DNA of 34,367 nt from an uncultured Clostridia bacterium (GTDB lineage Bacteria > Bacillota > Clostridia > Oscillospirales > Ruminococcaceae). The notes below the pieces were generated by a model. The model made no database searches. It was not told the origin of the DNA and worked only from the letters and a program-made list of their open reading frames with translations. Made by a program: the position numbers and the translations under genes. Where the stretch lies: NCBI GenBank assembly GCA_947631445.1, contig CANRLN010000018.1, positions 1 to 34,367 of the forward strand. The letters are read 5' to 3'. Positions 16,907 to 25,446 of this stretch are shown one piece after another (the first letter of the stretch is position 1; every line of letters starts with the position of its first letter).

Positions 16907-17653
16907 TTATTGTAAATAAAGCCAACTGATAAATACAAATGGGGCGTCACCTAAACAATAAATATCAATTAAGGAAAATGTTATATAAAATTTTCCACTT
17001 TTACTTATAAAAAAACATACATTCATTAGCATTTCCCATTTGCAATACTCTTTCTCCTACTTTCTTAGAGCATTCTATTGAGTAATCATATGTAAGTTTT
17101 AGGGAATTCTGTCTATATTACTCAGTCTGTTCATATTTAATAAATTTTCCTATTGTATATTCATGATTATAACAACCTTTAAACCAAAATTTAATAGTTA
17201 TACCTTCGAACTCTTCAAAAAACTTTTCTGCTTTAGAAAATAAATATAGATTCGCATCTTTGTAATACTTTCTTATTAAAGAAATATCAATTTTTCTACC
17301 TTCGTACTAACCAGCCTTTTTTAAAGAAACAAAAATATTTTTGCAAATAGTATAACTAATTCCAATATCTTTAGTGAAAAAATTATCGGCAACATTAAAG
17401 TAATCAGAACTAAATATTCTCCATTGTCAAGATAAAACTTTCCACTTTCTGTGATAAAAGCAATTTTTATAAAATGATAATACGTATGAAGTTCTATAAC
17501 AAGGAAACATTTTTCATTTATTTTATTTTCCAAGTTGTGTGTTAGATTATGTAAAGTTTCTCCGTTTATATGTAGCATATATTGATTAGAATTAAATTTT
17601 TCAAACATAATAAGATACATCATAAGGTGATTTTTTTCAAAATATTTATCCAT
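16907..17653 (-). pseudogene. SUKH-3-type immunity protein gene, decayed
   Basis: The minus strand can be read as one protein by changing frame several times. The N-terminal part runs from ATG 17653 to about 17410. Then SDYFNVADNFFTKDIG leads to KKAG*YEGRKIDISLIRKYY, where the SUKH-3 signature AGWYEGR has its Trp codon changed to TAG. EGITIKFWFKGCYNHEY follows, then another TAA and a shift in a T-run, and finally SKSGKFYITFS...GDAPFVFISWLYLQ to TAA 16907. SUKH proteins neutralise polymorphic toxins. At least two stops and two frameshifts make this gene dead. It faces the VWA toxin candidate. Confidence 0.72.
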
Positions 17654-17706
17654 GTATGTGAATTCACAATAATGTTTTTTAGCAAAATCATAATCTGCTT
17701 ACCTGA

Positions 17707-17796
17707 CGCAACGGAACAAGACTACAGGACAATCGTTTATTCGACAAAGCACCCTATTGCCGTAAATGCGGCAACAGGGTACTTATAGTTGTGTAG
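17707..17796 (+). pseudogene. Zinc-ribbon gene remnant (C-terminal end)
   Basis: A short frame reads QDNRLFDKAPYCRKCGNRV and stops at TAG 17794-17796. The CxxC knuckle and FDKAPYCRKCG style match the ends of small zinc-ribbon or Cys-rich proteins found beside cargo genes in clostridial conjugative elements. There is no start, and the frame is closed upstream by TGA. It marks the left edge of the GC-richer cassette. Confidence 0.45.
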
Positions 17797-17876
17797 TATT
17801 AATCCCTTGTTAATATGCGGATAAGATTTGCAACAGATTTCACCACAGTTCTCTGTTCTCCTATTTACATTTCTAA

Positions 17877-17996
17877 TTGACAATTACATTAAAATCTGTT
17901 ATAATATTATTGTGCCGCTAAAAAATTTAAGGATTATTTAATAATTTATATGTTAGAATATAATCACAAAGTAAAACGATACTCGAAAGGAGCGGC
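17877..17996 (+). promoter_or_regulatory. Promoter and leader of the ABC/two-component cassette
   Basis: TTGACA (17877-17882), a 17-nt spacer and TATAAT (17900-17905) are perfect boxes. The leader is about 88 nt. GCCGCT (17914-17919) can pair with AGCGGC (17991-17996), which touches the ribosome site AAAGGAG, so the leader might fold to hide it. Confidence 0.8.
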
Positions 17997-17999
17997 AAA

Positions 18000-20345
18000 A
18001 TGTTCTTACAAATACTTAAAAAAGACCTAAAGCGAAAGAAAACGATGAACGTTATACTGCTGATTTTTGTGATTTTGGCGGTAACATTTATTGCGAGCAG
18101 TGCGAACAATCTGATAACCGTAAACGGTGCGTTGGACAATTTTTTTGAAAAGGCGGAGGTTCCCGATTATTGGTTCGGCACTACGAACGCGGCGGACATG
18201 GAAAAATTTGAGGATTTCGCGGAGGAAAACGGCTACGATTACAGCGTTTCACGGCTTATTCAGATAGAACCAAAGAATATTCTTGTCGAGGGCGAAAAGC
18301 TTGATTATAACAACACTATGTGTCTGTCGACGCTCGGCGATATAAACATCTTCGACAAGAACGATAAGAAAATAACGCATATCAACGACGGCGAGCTGTA
18401 CGTTACCAACCATATTTTCACCGGGACGGGAAATGACTTTCACGAGGGTGGGAAAATTCTTATAAACCAGAACGGCGTCGAAAAGGAATTTACTATTAAG
18501 GGCTACACAAAGGACGCACTTTTCGGCACGGCGATGGTGGGAATGTCAAGATTTCTTATAAGCGATAACGACGCAGCGTTGTTTGACATAGACGGAGCGG
18601 CGGTTTGCAGTGCGGTCGGGGTACACACGAATGATGCAGAGTATCTTGACAAGTTCAACGCACTTGCAATACACACCGTAATGTCGATAGAACGTCCGAT
18701 GTTCAAAATGATGTACCTTATGGATATACTTATTGCGGCTATTCTGCTGGTGGTGAGCGTTTGCCTGATACTTATCTCTATGGTGATACTGCGTTTTATC
18801 ATCAACTTTACGATAACCGAGGAATTCCGCGAGATAGGCGTTATGAAGGCAATCGGTATCAAAAACCGCGCTGTCCGCGGACTGTATATCGTAAAATACT
18901 TCGCTATCGCAGTGGTCGGCACGGCGGTTGGTCTTGCGATAAGTTTTCCGCTAAGCAAACTTATGATAAGCGGAGTTTCTCAAAAAATCGTTGTTTCGAG
19001 CGGTGATAATTTTCTTATAAATATCGGTGCGGCAATTTTGGCGGGTGCGGTCGTTGTACTGTTCAGCTATCTCTGCACTCAGAAGATACGCAAATTTTCC
19101 CCAATAGATGCGATACGTAGTGGCGAAACGGGCGAGCGTTTTAGGAAAAAGGGAATTTTCCACCTCGGAAAATCGCACCTGCCCACCGTATCTTTTATGG
19201 CACTGAACGATATTTTTAGCGGTATAAAAAACTACATTGCGATGATAATAACTTTCATTATCGGAACACTGCTTGTAATAATCCCCGTGAACACGATAAA
19301 CACACTGCGTTCTGATAAGATGATAACAACGTTCAATATGGCGATGAGCGACCATGTTATCTCACAGGAGCTACTGTTCAATCCGAACGAGGACAACAAA
19401 GCAATGATTGAGCGTAAGCATTCCGAGGTTCGGGATATGTTCTCCGATAACGGAATAGACGTTGACGTGTTTCAAGAGATAATGTTCCGCGGTATCGTTA
19501 AAAAAGGCGAAAAACTCACAAACTCGCTTTCGTTCCAAGGTATGGGCAGCGTAACAACAGATATGTATACTTATCTTGAAGGAACGCCACCGCAGAACGT
19601 TCACGAGGTTGCACTTACATACTTGATTGCAGAGCGTATAGATGCACATATTGGCGACGATGTGGAAATAAAAATCGGTGAGGACACGCAGACGTACACC
19701 GTCACGGCGATAAATCAAAGTATGAACAATATGGGTGAGGGTGTGCGTTTTTATCAGGACGCAGAGCTTGATTACAACTATGTAGCAGGTGGATTTGGAA
19801 TACAGGTAAACTACAAGGATAATCCCGACAGCAAAACTCTTTCCGAACGCAAAGAACTACTCGAAAAGTTCTATCCCGATGCTTCTGTTTACACTTCCGG
19901 CGAATATATCAGTTATATGATAGGAAACGTCGCCGAACAGCTTGACAGTATGAAGCTGCTTATACTGATAATAATTCTGGGCATAAATGCACTTGTAGCG
20001 GTGCTTATGGTAAAAAGCTTTATTACCAAGGAAAAGAGCGAGATAGCTTTGCTTAAGGCGATAGGCTTCAAAAACAACTCGCTGACACTTTGGCAGACTA
20101 TGCGTATCGGCATAGTGCTGATAGCGTCGGTGCTTATAGGAGCAATTGTTTCCGCACCGCTGTCCGACCTTATCATTACGCCGATTTTCAGAATGATGGG
20201 TGCATTAAATATTGAATACGATATACGGGCGATTGAGGTTTACATAATCCTTCCGCTTATAATGCTCGGCGTTACGGCGTTGGCGGCGTTTATTTCATCT
20301 CAGGGCTTGAGGAAGATTTCTTCTCAAATCACCAATAACGAATAA
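18000..20345 (+). CDS. FtsX-like ABC transporter permease (BceB/MacB type)
   Basis: This 781-residue protein has an N-terminal membrane segment (about 18-38), an external domain, a three-helix FtsX block (about 240-360), a second linking helix near 415-432, a large second external domain, and a final FtsX block (about 650-770) with the pattern KSFITKEKSEIALLKAIGF. The same EEFREIGVMKAIGIKN motif occurs in the first block. This doubled layout is that of permeases that remove or sense peptide antibiotics with a partner ATPase. The next three genes complete the set. Base composition is clearly GC-richer than the flanks, pointing to acquisition by transfer. RBS AAAGGAG supports the start. Confidence 0.93.
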   Translation: MFLQILKKDLKRKKTMNVILLIFVILAVTFIASSANNLITVNGALDNFFEKAEVPDYWFGTTNAADMEKFEDFAEENGYDYSVSRLIQIEPKNILVEGEKLDYNNTMCLSTLGDINIFDKNDKKITHINDGELYVTNHIFTGTGNDFHEGGKILINQNGVEKEFTIKGYTKDALFGTAMVGMSRFLISDNDAALFDIDGAAVCSAVGVHTNDAEYLDKFNALAIHTVMSIERPMFKMMYLMDILIAAILLVVSVCLILISMVILRFIINFTITEEFREIGVMKAIGIKNRAVRGLYIVKYFAIAVVGTAVGLAISFPLSKLMISGVSQKIVVSSGDNFLINIGAAILAGAVVVLFSYLCTQKIRKFSPIDAIRSGETGERFRKKGIFHLGKSHLPTVSFMALNDIFSGIKNYIAMIITFIIGTLLVIIPVNTINTLRSDKMITTFNMAMSDHVISQELLFNPNEDNKAMIERKHSEVRDMFSDNGIDVDVFQEIMFRGIVKKGEKLTNSLSFQGMGSVTTDMYTYLEGTPPQNVHEVALTYLIAERIDAHIGDDVEIKIGEDTQTYTVTAINQSMNNMGEGVRFYQDAELDYNYVAGGFGIQVNYKDNPDSKTLSERKELLEKFYPDASVYTSGEYISYMIGNVAEQLDSMKLLILIIILGINALVAVLMVKSFITKEKSEIALLKAIGFKNNSLTLWQTMRIGIVLIASVLIGAIVSAPLSDLIITPIFRMMGALNIEYDIRAIEVYIILPLIMLGVTALAAFISSQGLRKISSQITNNE

Positions 20346-20392
20346 ATCTTTGAACTGGCAAATCGGAAAACACAGATGAATTTATAGTTTTA

Positions 20393-20419
20393 TTTTCTCA
20401 CAACACAGCTGTGAGAAAA
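20393..20419 (+). promoter_or_regulatory. Hairpin before the ABC ATPase gene
   Basis: TTTTCTCACA (20393-20402) pairs perfectly with 20410-20419 across a 7-nt loop, directly before ribosome site AAAGGA. It may be an RNA control or processing hairpin, or an operator. Confidence 0.5.
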
Positions 20420-20436
20420 AGAAAGGAATGAATGTT

Positions 20437-21201
20437 ATGACTAACATATTAGAGGTAAAAGACCTTTGCAAAACTTATGTGGTAAACAAGCGTCAGAACA
20501 ATGTTTTAAGGAACGTGAATTTCAGCATTTCAGAGGGAGAAATGGTGGCGGTCATGGGACCGTCGGGTTCTGGGAAATCAACGCTTCTGTATTCGGTTTC
20601 GGGAATGGACAGCATAACTGCGGGCGAGGTTGATTTTAACGGGCGAAATATTGCGAAAATGAACCAAAAAGAGCTTTCCGATTTGCGTCTTAACGATATG
20701 GGATTTATTTTTCAGCAGATGTATATGCTGAAAAATCTATCCGTCCTCGACAACATAATCCTTCCTGCGTGCCAATCCGACAAGATAAAGGAAACGCGGA
20801 AGGAAACCGTAGAGCGAGGTCATAAGTTGATGAGAAAACTCGGAATTATCGAGGTCGCAGAAAACGATATAAACGAGGTATCGGGCGGACAATTACAACG
20901 TGCGTGTATTTGCCGAAGTATGATAAATAAGCCTAAAATGATATTCGCCGACGAGCCAACGGGTGCGTTAAACCGCACATCCTCCGACGAGGTAATGGAG
21001 GAGCTTGCAAAGCTCAACGACGAGGGAACAACTATAATGCTCGTCACTCACGATGTTAAAGTTGCGGCAAAATGCACGAGAATTTTATATATAGTTGATG
21101 GAAACATCAAAGGAGAGTACAATTTAAGCAGATATGACGGCTCGAAGCTGCGTGACCGTGAACGCACGCTTAACGGCTGGTTAATGGAAATGGGTTGGTG
21201 A
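20437..21201 (+). CDS. ABC transporter ATP-binding protein (BceA/LolD type)
   Basis: This is a 254-residue ATPase with Walker A GPSGSGKST, Q-loop in FIFQQMYML, signature VSGGQLQRACICRS, Walker B MIFADEP and the H-loop in LVTHDVKV. An earlier ATG (20428) touches the AAAGGA site, while ATG 20437 lies 9 nt after it and is the likely start. It pairs with the upstream FtsX-type permease to form an exporter or sensor complex. The C-terminal extension of about 30 residues (RYDGSKLRDRERTLNGWLME) is typical of ATPases of this cassette class in clostridia. Confidence 0.93.
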   Translation: MTNILEVKDLCKTYVVNKRQNNVLRNVNFSISEGEMVAVMGPSGSGKSTLLYSVSGMDSITAGEVDFNGRNIAKMNQKELSDLRLNDMGFIFQQMYMLKNLSVLDNIILPACQSDKIKETRKETVERGHKLMRKLGIIEVAENDINEVSGGQLQRACICRSMINKPKMIFADEPTGALNRTSSDEVMEELAKLNDEGTTIMLVTHDVKVAAKCTRILYIVDGNIKGEYNLSRYDGSKLRDRERTLNGWLMEMGW

Positions 21202-21205
21202 TAAA

Positions 21206-21868
21206 TTGATTGACATTCTGATTGTTGAGGATAATAAGGAACTGGCGGCGGTGCTGTGTGATTTTCTCCGTGCTGAGAATTACACGGTATCAGTTGCAGA
21301 AAATGCAGAAAAAGCCTTGATGCTGTACGAAAGGTATGGCACAAGGCTTGTTGTGCTTGATATAATGCTCCCCGATAAGGACGGATTTTATATCTTGGAA
21401 AAGATACGTTATACAGCCAACACTCCGATTTTAATAGTAAGTGCGAAAACAGACAAATCCGACAAGCTTCTTGGGCTTGATATTGGTGCAGACGATTATA
21501 TTGAAAAACCGTATGATATAGACATAATACTTGCGAAAATACGCGGCATTTTCAAGAGGCGATACGCACTTGATGAGCTTACGGACGGTGATATTTGCAT
21601 AAATAAGATAAACCGCACGGTATACAAAAACAACGTTCCGCTTGAGATGACCGCCAAGGAATTTGAACTGCTGGTGCTGCTTTTAGAGAACAAGGGACAC
21701 ACGCTCCTGAAAGAATATATTTTCAACACAATATGGGGCAGCGACAGCGATTCCGAGCAGCAAACGCTTACCGTGCATATTAAGTGGCTGCGTCAAAAAA
21801 TTGAGAAAGACCCGAAAAATCCGCAAAAAATTATTACGGTTTGGGGAGTAGGGTATAGGTATCTATGA
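21206..21868 (+). CDS. OmpR-family response regulator
   Basis: This 220-residue protein has a receiver domain with acidic pocket Glu8-Asp9, phosphorylation site Asp52 (VVLDIMLPDKDG), Ser79 and Lys101 (IEKPYD). The C-terminal winged helix has TAKEFELLVLLLENKG and VWGVGYRYL. It starts with TTG, 4 nt after the ATPase stop; no ATG is near, and translation is probably coupled. It probably activates the permease/ATPase genes when the following kinase is stimulated. Confidence 0.93.
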   Translation: MIDILIVEDNKELAAVLCDFLRAENYTVSVAENAEKALMLYERYGTRLVVLDIMLPDKDGFYILEKIRYTANTPILIVSAKTDKSDKLLGLDIGADDYIEKPYDIDIILAKIRGIFKRRYALDELTDGDICINKINRTVYKNNVPLEMTAKEFELLVLLLENKGHTLLKEYIFNTIWGSDSDSEQQTLTVHIKWLRQKIEKDPKNPQKIITVWGVGYRYL

Positions 21869-23097
21869 AGGCATGGAGAAAATTATTTGCGTTGGCTGCC
21901 ACGCTTGCTGCTGTAATTTTCGTTTCAGCGAATTTACTGCTGAATTATTTAAACGAATCGGAAAGCGGCAGACCTCACCGTGTTGAAATAAACAGGCTTG
22001 CGTTGCAAATCAAGCAAAACGGTTTTGGAAATGTCGATTTATCGCAATGCAAATTTGTGTATAATATCGCACAATTTGACGAAGAGTTTTACGATTTTGA
22101 CGGAGATTATTCGATACGCGAAATAAACGGCGAGTTATATAGATTTGATTACAGAGCGAAAAACAATTCGGTAAATTCTCAAATTATTATTGCTGTAAAC
22201 GTGATTTTATCGGTAATGTTTGCATTGGTTTTTGGGATTTTATTTTATGTGCATAGTAAAATTCTGCGACCGTTTGAAAGACTTACGAACGTTCCATATG
22301 AGCTTTCAAAGGGCAATCTCACATCCCCTGTAAAGGAAAGTAAGAGCCGCTTTTTCGGGAGGTTTTTGTGGGGAATAGATTTGCTCCGCGAAAATATCGA
22401 GCAGCAAAAACAGCGAGAACTGGAATTGCAAAAGGAAAAGAAAACGCTTTTGCTGTCGCTGTCGCACGATATAAAAACTCCGCTTTCTGCGATAAAGCTG
22501 TACTCAAAGGCACTCTCGAAAAACCTCTATAAAGATACTGAAAAACAGTACGAAACAGCCGAGAAAATTAACGCAAAAGCGGACGAAATCGAGTGTTATG
22601 TTTCGAGAATAATCACAGCTTCACGCGAGGATTTTTTAAGTCTTGACGTGGAAAACGGGGAGTTTTATCTTTCCGATTTAGTGCAGAATATCGCGGCTTA
22701 TTATACCGAAAAGCTTGAGCTTGTGAAAACGGAATTTGTTGTCGGCGAGTATAGAAATTGCTTGATTTTCGGTGATTTGAACCGTGCGGTTGAGGTTTTA
22801 CAGAACGTTATCGAAAATGCGATAAAATACGGCGACGGGAAACAAATTGAAATAATGTTCCCAGAGAACGACGAGGGTGTTCTGATATCGATAATAAACG
22901 ACGGCTGCACGCTCGACAAATCTGAACTGCCGCATATTTTCGAGAGCTTTCACCGCGGCACAAATTCTGAAAATATTCAAGGCAGCGGATTGGGGTTGTA
23001 CATCTGCCGACAGCTTATGCACAAAATGAACGGCGAAATTTTTGCTGCAATTGACGGCAAATTCATCACAGTAACGGCAGTTTTCGGGAGAGCTTGA
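21865..23097 (+). CDS. Sensor histidine kinase
   Basis: This 410-residue protein has an ATG that overlaps the regulator stop (ATGA). It has a first membrane segment (about 8-27), a short external loop of about 80 residues, a second segment (about 106-128), a HAMP-like linker, the H-box SLSHDIKTPL (His201), N-box NVIENAIKYG (about 314) and G-box GSGLGLYICRQ (about 373). The last frame of a permease-ATPase-regulator-kinase operon, it presumably reads the state of the transporter or a peptide signal. A terminator follows. Confidence 0.93.
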   Translation: MKAWRKLFALAATLAAVIFVSANLLLNYLNESESGRPHRVEINRLALQIKQNGFGNVDLSQCKFVYNIAQFDEEFYDFDGDYSIREINGELYRFDYRAKNNSVNSQIIIAVNVILSVMFALVFGILFYVHSKILRPFERLTNVPYELSKGNLTSPVKESKSRFFGRFLWGIDLLRENIEQQKQRELELQKEKKTLLLSLSHDIKTPLSAIKLYSKALSKNLYKDTEKQYETAEKINAKADEIECYVSRIITASREDFLSLDVENGEFYLSDLVQNIAAYYTEKLELVKTEFVVGEYRNCLIFGDLNRAVEVLQNVIENAIKYGDGKQIEIMFPENDEGVLISIINDGCTLDKSELPHIFESFHRGTNSENIQGSGLGLYICRQLMHKMNGEIFAAIDGKFITVTAVFGRA

Positions 23098-23111
23098 TAA
23101 TATTTTTATTA

Positions 23112-23142
23112 TCCTCTGTATCATGCAGGGGATTTTCTTTTT
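23112..23142 (+). terminator. Rho-independent terminator of the ABC/two-component cassette
   Basis: TCCTCTG (23112-23118) pairs with CAGGGGA (23126-23132, one T-G) across a 7-nt loop and is followed by TTTTCTTTTT. The following 23143-23436 holds no gene that I can support; three TTTACAAGG-type repeats (near 23166, 23250 and, inverted, 23337) are the only pattern. Confidence 0.7.
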
Positions 23143-23436
23143 CAAATTTGCAATAAATTTCAGCAATTTACAAGGATAAGACATATAAATATCTTCAAAT
23201 AATGTGCTGTTTTCTTGTGTGTTAATGTGTATTTTATGGTGTTTTTAACGTTTACAAGGCAAGAGAATTACACGCTTAAAGCTACATTGTAAAGCTAAAT
23301 AGTATTTTAGATTACGCAATAAATCAAATTGTCTGTCCTTGTAAATTATAGAATAAGTTATTGAATTTGTCAAGTAGATGTGATACAATTTTATAAGCAG
23401 AATAGCTGCGGAATAAAAATTGGGGGAGGATAATTT

Positions 23437-23565
23437 ATGACAAGAGAAGATTTGATTTCAGCTGTCACAAATGATAATCTTTGTAATATGCTTGATTGTG
23501 ATATTAGTAGTGACAAATTAAACTTGCTGAAAAAGAAAATAACAAACACTATATATAGTGTTTAG
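23437..23565 (+). CDS. 42-residue ORF with strong ribosome site
   Basis: GGGGGAGG lies 8 nt before ATG 23437. The product starts MTREDLISAVTNDNLCNMLD and ends TNTIYSV at TAG 23563-23565. A strong ribosome site before so short a frame suggests the first part of a larger gene cut off by the sequence that brought in repeat copy C. It may also be a genuine small protein. No family recognised. Confidence 0.45.
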   Translation: MTREDLISAVTNDNLCNMLDCDISSDKLNLLKKKITNTIYSV

Positions 23566-23655
23566 CTATATAAGCATAAATAGGGTAAAAACTGCTTTTA
23601 AAAGTATTTATATAATCTTTGTTAAAGTTAAGTTTAGTGTAATTCAAAATGGATT

Positions 23656-24000
23656 ATATTAGTGGTTAATTATGGTATTTAGATTTTCAAAGTCTTTGGT
23701 CTATAAACATTGTTGTTTACTAATTGGATTATTGGGTGGTAAATGGATAATCAAGGGAGGAAGAAGTCAAACAATAAAAGTTTTTCCGCCCCGCCGGCGA
23801 GCGAAAACGAAAGCCACCTCTAAAACGAACTGAGAGCCGTTTTAAGAGGCGGTTGATTGAATACAATATTTAATACTACTAAAGATTAAAAGCTTAGTAT
23901 AGGTCAATTTCCGTGGCTATATGAACAATGAAAATTTGAAGTACATATGTTTACATATGACTTTTATAAAAAAACTAGAGAGCTAAATATAAGCTCTCTA
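23656..24000. repeat. Dispersed structured repeat, copy C (full length)
   Basis: The first part (23656-23900) matches copy A and the second part (23870-24000) matches copy B, so this seems to be the complete unit of about 345 bp. Hairpins include CCACCTCT plus AAAACG with CGTTTT plus AAGAGGCGG (about 23812-23851) and the terminal AGAGAGCT/AGCTCTCT (23977-23999). No frame is open on either strand. The terminal hairpin could end the minus-strand immunity genes that begin 10 nt further on. Confidence 0.7.
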
Positions 24001-24009
24001 TAAAATAAA

Positions 24010-24552
24010 TTAAGTATTATCTCTTCTATAGCGGTAGGAAATAATCATTTCCCAACCTTCCATAACAGTTCTACCGATAAAGCAACCATCCTCATCTGTA
24101 AGTCTTCCATCTGGAGTAATAAAAATATATAAATAAGCTTGGTTATACACACCTACACAAATTGCGTCCTCACCATTAATAGGTGGTTCTTCATCATAAA
24201 AGACACTATAATAACTAAACATACAATCCCAATTATCATAGTTTTCTTTGTCTGCAATGAAAAATCCATATTTATCTGTATAAGGGTCTGGACTTCTTAT
24301 TCCTGCAAATTCGCTTAAAAAGTCTTTTTGTGGCTGAGTAAGTGTTACATTATGTTTTTCACACTCTTTTATTATGTTTGAGATATCGACATTTCTGCCT
24401 TCATACCAGCCCGCCTCATATAGTTTTTGATATGTTCTTTCAGAAATTGGAATATGATAATCATACTCTTTGGTTAAAAGATAATTAATGAAATCATCAA
24501 CATTATAAGAAGTCCAACCATTATTATCAAAATTCCATCTTGATACCGTTGT
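24010..24552 (-). pseudogene. SUKH-3 domain without its own start
   Basis: The minus-strand frame is open from 24552 to the stop at 24010 and carries EAGWYEGRNVDISNI, the SUKH-3 signature, then QKDFLSEFAGI and the C-terminal ITPDGRLTDEDGCFIG. SUKH-3 proteins are immunity factors for polymorphic toxins. No ATG, GTG or TTG with a ribosome site exists before the signature; the first ATG (24222) lies far inside. The frame is the same as that of the upstream ORF, separated only by TAA 24553-24555. The simplest reading is one fused immunity gene split by a CAA-to-TAA change. Alternatives are a rare start codon or stop read-through. Confidence 0.68.
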
Positions 24553-24927
24553 TTATTTAGCTCTTTCAATTCTTCCAATTATACCATCTTCAGACATATA
24601 AAAACATTCAATTGTTCCACAAGAATTAGAAACGGTTCCTATACCCACTACAGGAATGCCAATTTCTTCATAAAAAGTTACAGCATATAAATGAATATCA
24701 ATATATAATTTATCTCCAGAAATAGCCTCTGTTCTACTAAATCTAAGCTTTGAAAATTCTTTTGAAAAGGCAAAAATTTTTTCAAAGTTTTTTATTAAAT
24801 TTAGTCTGTCAAAACGTTTAAGCATTTCAAGATATTCTTTTTCGTCTTTAGACGTAAAATCACGATTTTTAATAAGTTGCATTTTAGGAGAAGAATTTAT
24901 TTCATTTAAAAGTTCTTGTCTATTCAT
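24553..24927 (-). CDS. Immunity-like protein, probably the N-terminal part of a fused SUKH gene
   Basis: This 124-residue frame starts at ATG 24927, with AAGGAG 7 nt before it; a longer frame from 25023 lacks such a site and would overlap the upstream gene. It reads MNRQELLNEINSSPKMQLI through a central IPVVGIGTVSNSCGTIECFY to SEDGIIGRIERAK, after which TAA occurs. The end, a beta strand with a DG turn, resembles the C-terminal part of SUKH-like folds. The following codons in the same frame continue into a SUKH-3 domain. It may still be made as a short protein. Confidence 0.6.
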   Translation of the reverse strand: MNRQELLNEINSSPKMQLIKNRDFTSKDEKEYLEMLKRFDRLNLIKNFEKIFAFSKEFSKLRFSRTEAISGDKLYIDIHLYAVTFYEEIGIPVVGIGTVSNSCGTIECFYMSEDGIIGRIERAK

Positions 24928-25003
24928 AAAAGTTCTCCTTTTCAATAATATATTCATGACCTGCAAATGTATGTTTGCAGTTGTTGCAAAATTTTTTATA
25001 AAT

Positions 25004-25339
25004 TCAATCGTCATTATCATCAAACCAACAAGAGGCTCTTTTTATTACGCTTTCATAATAAAATTCATCAATGCCTTTTTCTTTTCCGATTTGTCTTACA
25101 GCATCTATCAATTTATGCGATTGTGTTTTCTCAACAAGTTCATCAAGGATTGCTAATGAATAAATAAATTGTTCTGAATTAAGTTCTTCCAAAAAGTTTA
25201 TTGTTTCATCAACGTTTTTTGAAAGTTCTTTTATAATGGGAATATAAAAATCTTCTTCCTCATTTGGCTGATCAAGACATTGTCTGCCGTAAAAAATACT
25301 TAATTCAAGTGCATCATATACTTTTTTCTTATCAATCAT
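25004..25339 (-). CDS. Small acidic helical protein in an immunity gene row
   Basis: This 111-residue protein starts MIDKKKVYDALELSIFYGRQ and ends in an acidic tail (CWFDDNDD). GGAGG lies 15 nt and AGGATA 8 nt before the ATG. It is followed 76 nt later by the SUKH-like gene on the same strand. Family not recognised. Small acidic helical proteins in such rows are often immunity proteins for other toxins, and that is the only ground for the suggestion. Confidence 0.6.
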   Translation of the reverse strand: MIDKKKVYDALELSIFYGRQCLDQPNEEEDFYIPIIKELSKNVDETINFLEELNSEQFIYSLAILDELVEKTQSHKLIDAVRQIGKEKGIDEFYYESVIKRASCWFDDNDD

Positions 25340-25413
25340 TATTATCCTAAATCCTCCAAATTATCATAAAAAACTGTTCCTATTGTTGATTTTATTTTTC
25401 ATCTATTATTTTA

Positions 25414-25446
25414 TAATATTTTCTCGCCATAGGCAAGAAAATATTA
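25414..25446 (-). terminator. Palindrome at the end of glgB
   Basis: A 15-bp stem (25414-25428 with 25432-25446) with loop ATA overlaps the glgB stop codon. Its single irregular pair is G-U in the glgB-sense transcript. The GCC-ata-GGC centre resembles hairpins at 28143-28171 and 30358-30384. Confidence 0.65.

Noticed and set aside
17321-17653. Intact 110-residue minus-strand gene
   Set aside because: Its last third is a frameshift artefact; homology-like reading continues in another frame into the SUKH-3 signature.
17748-17782. Hairpin as a terminator
   Set aside because: No T-run follows, and it overlaps the Cys codons of the zinc-ribbon remnant, so it is probably coding sequence by chance.
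23143-23436. Attachment site or element end from TTTACAAGG repeats
   Set aside because: Only 9-bp matches in AT-rich DNA with no second copy at a plausible boundary.
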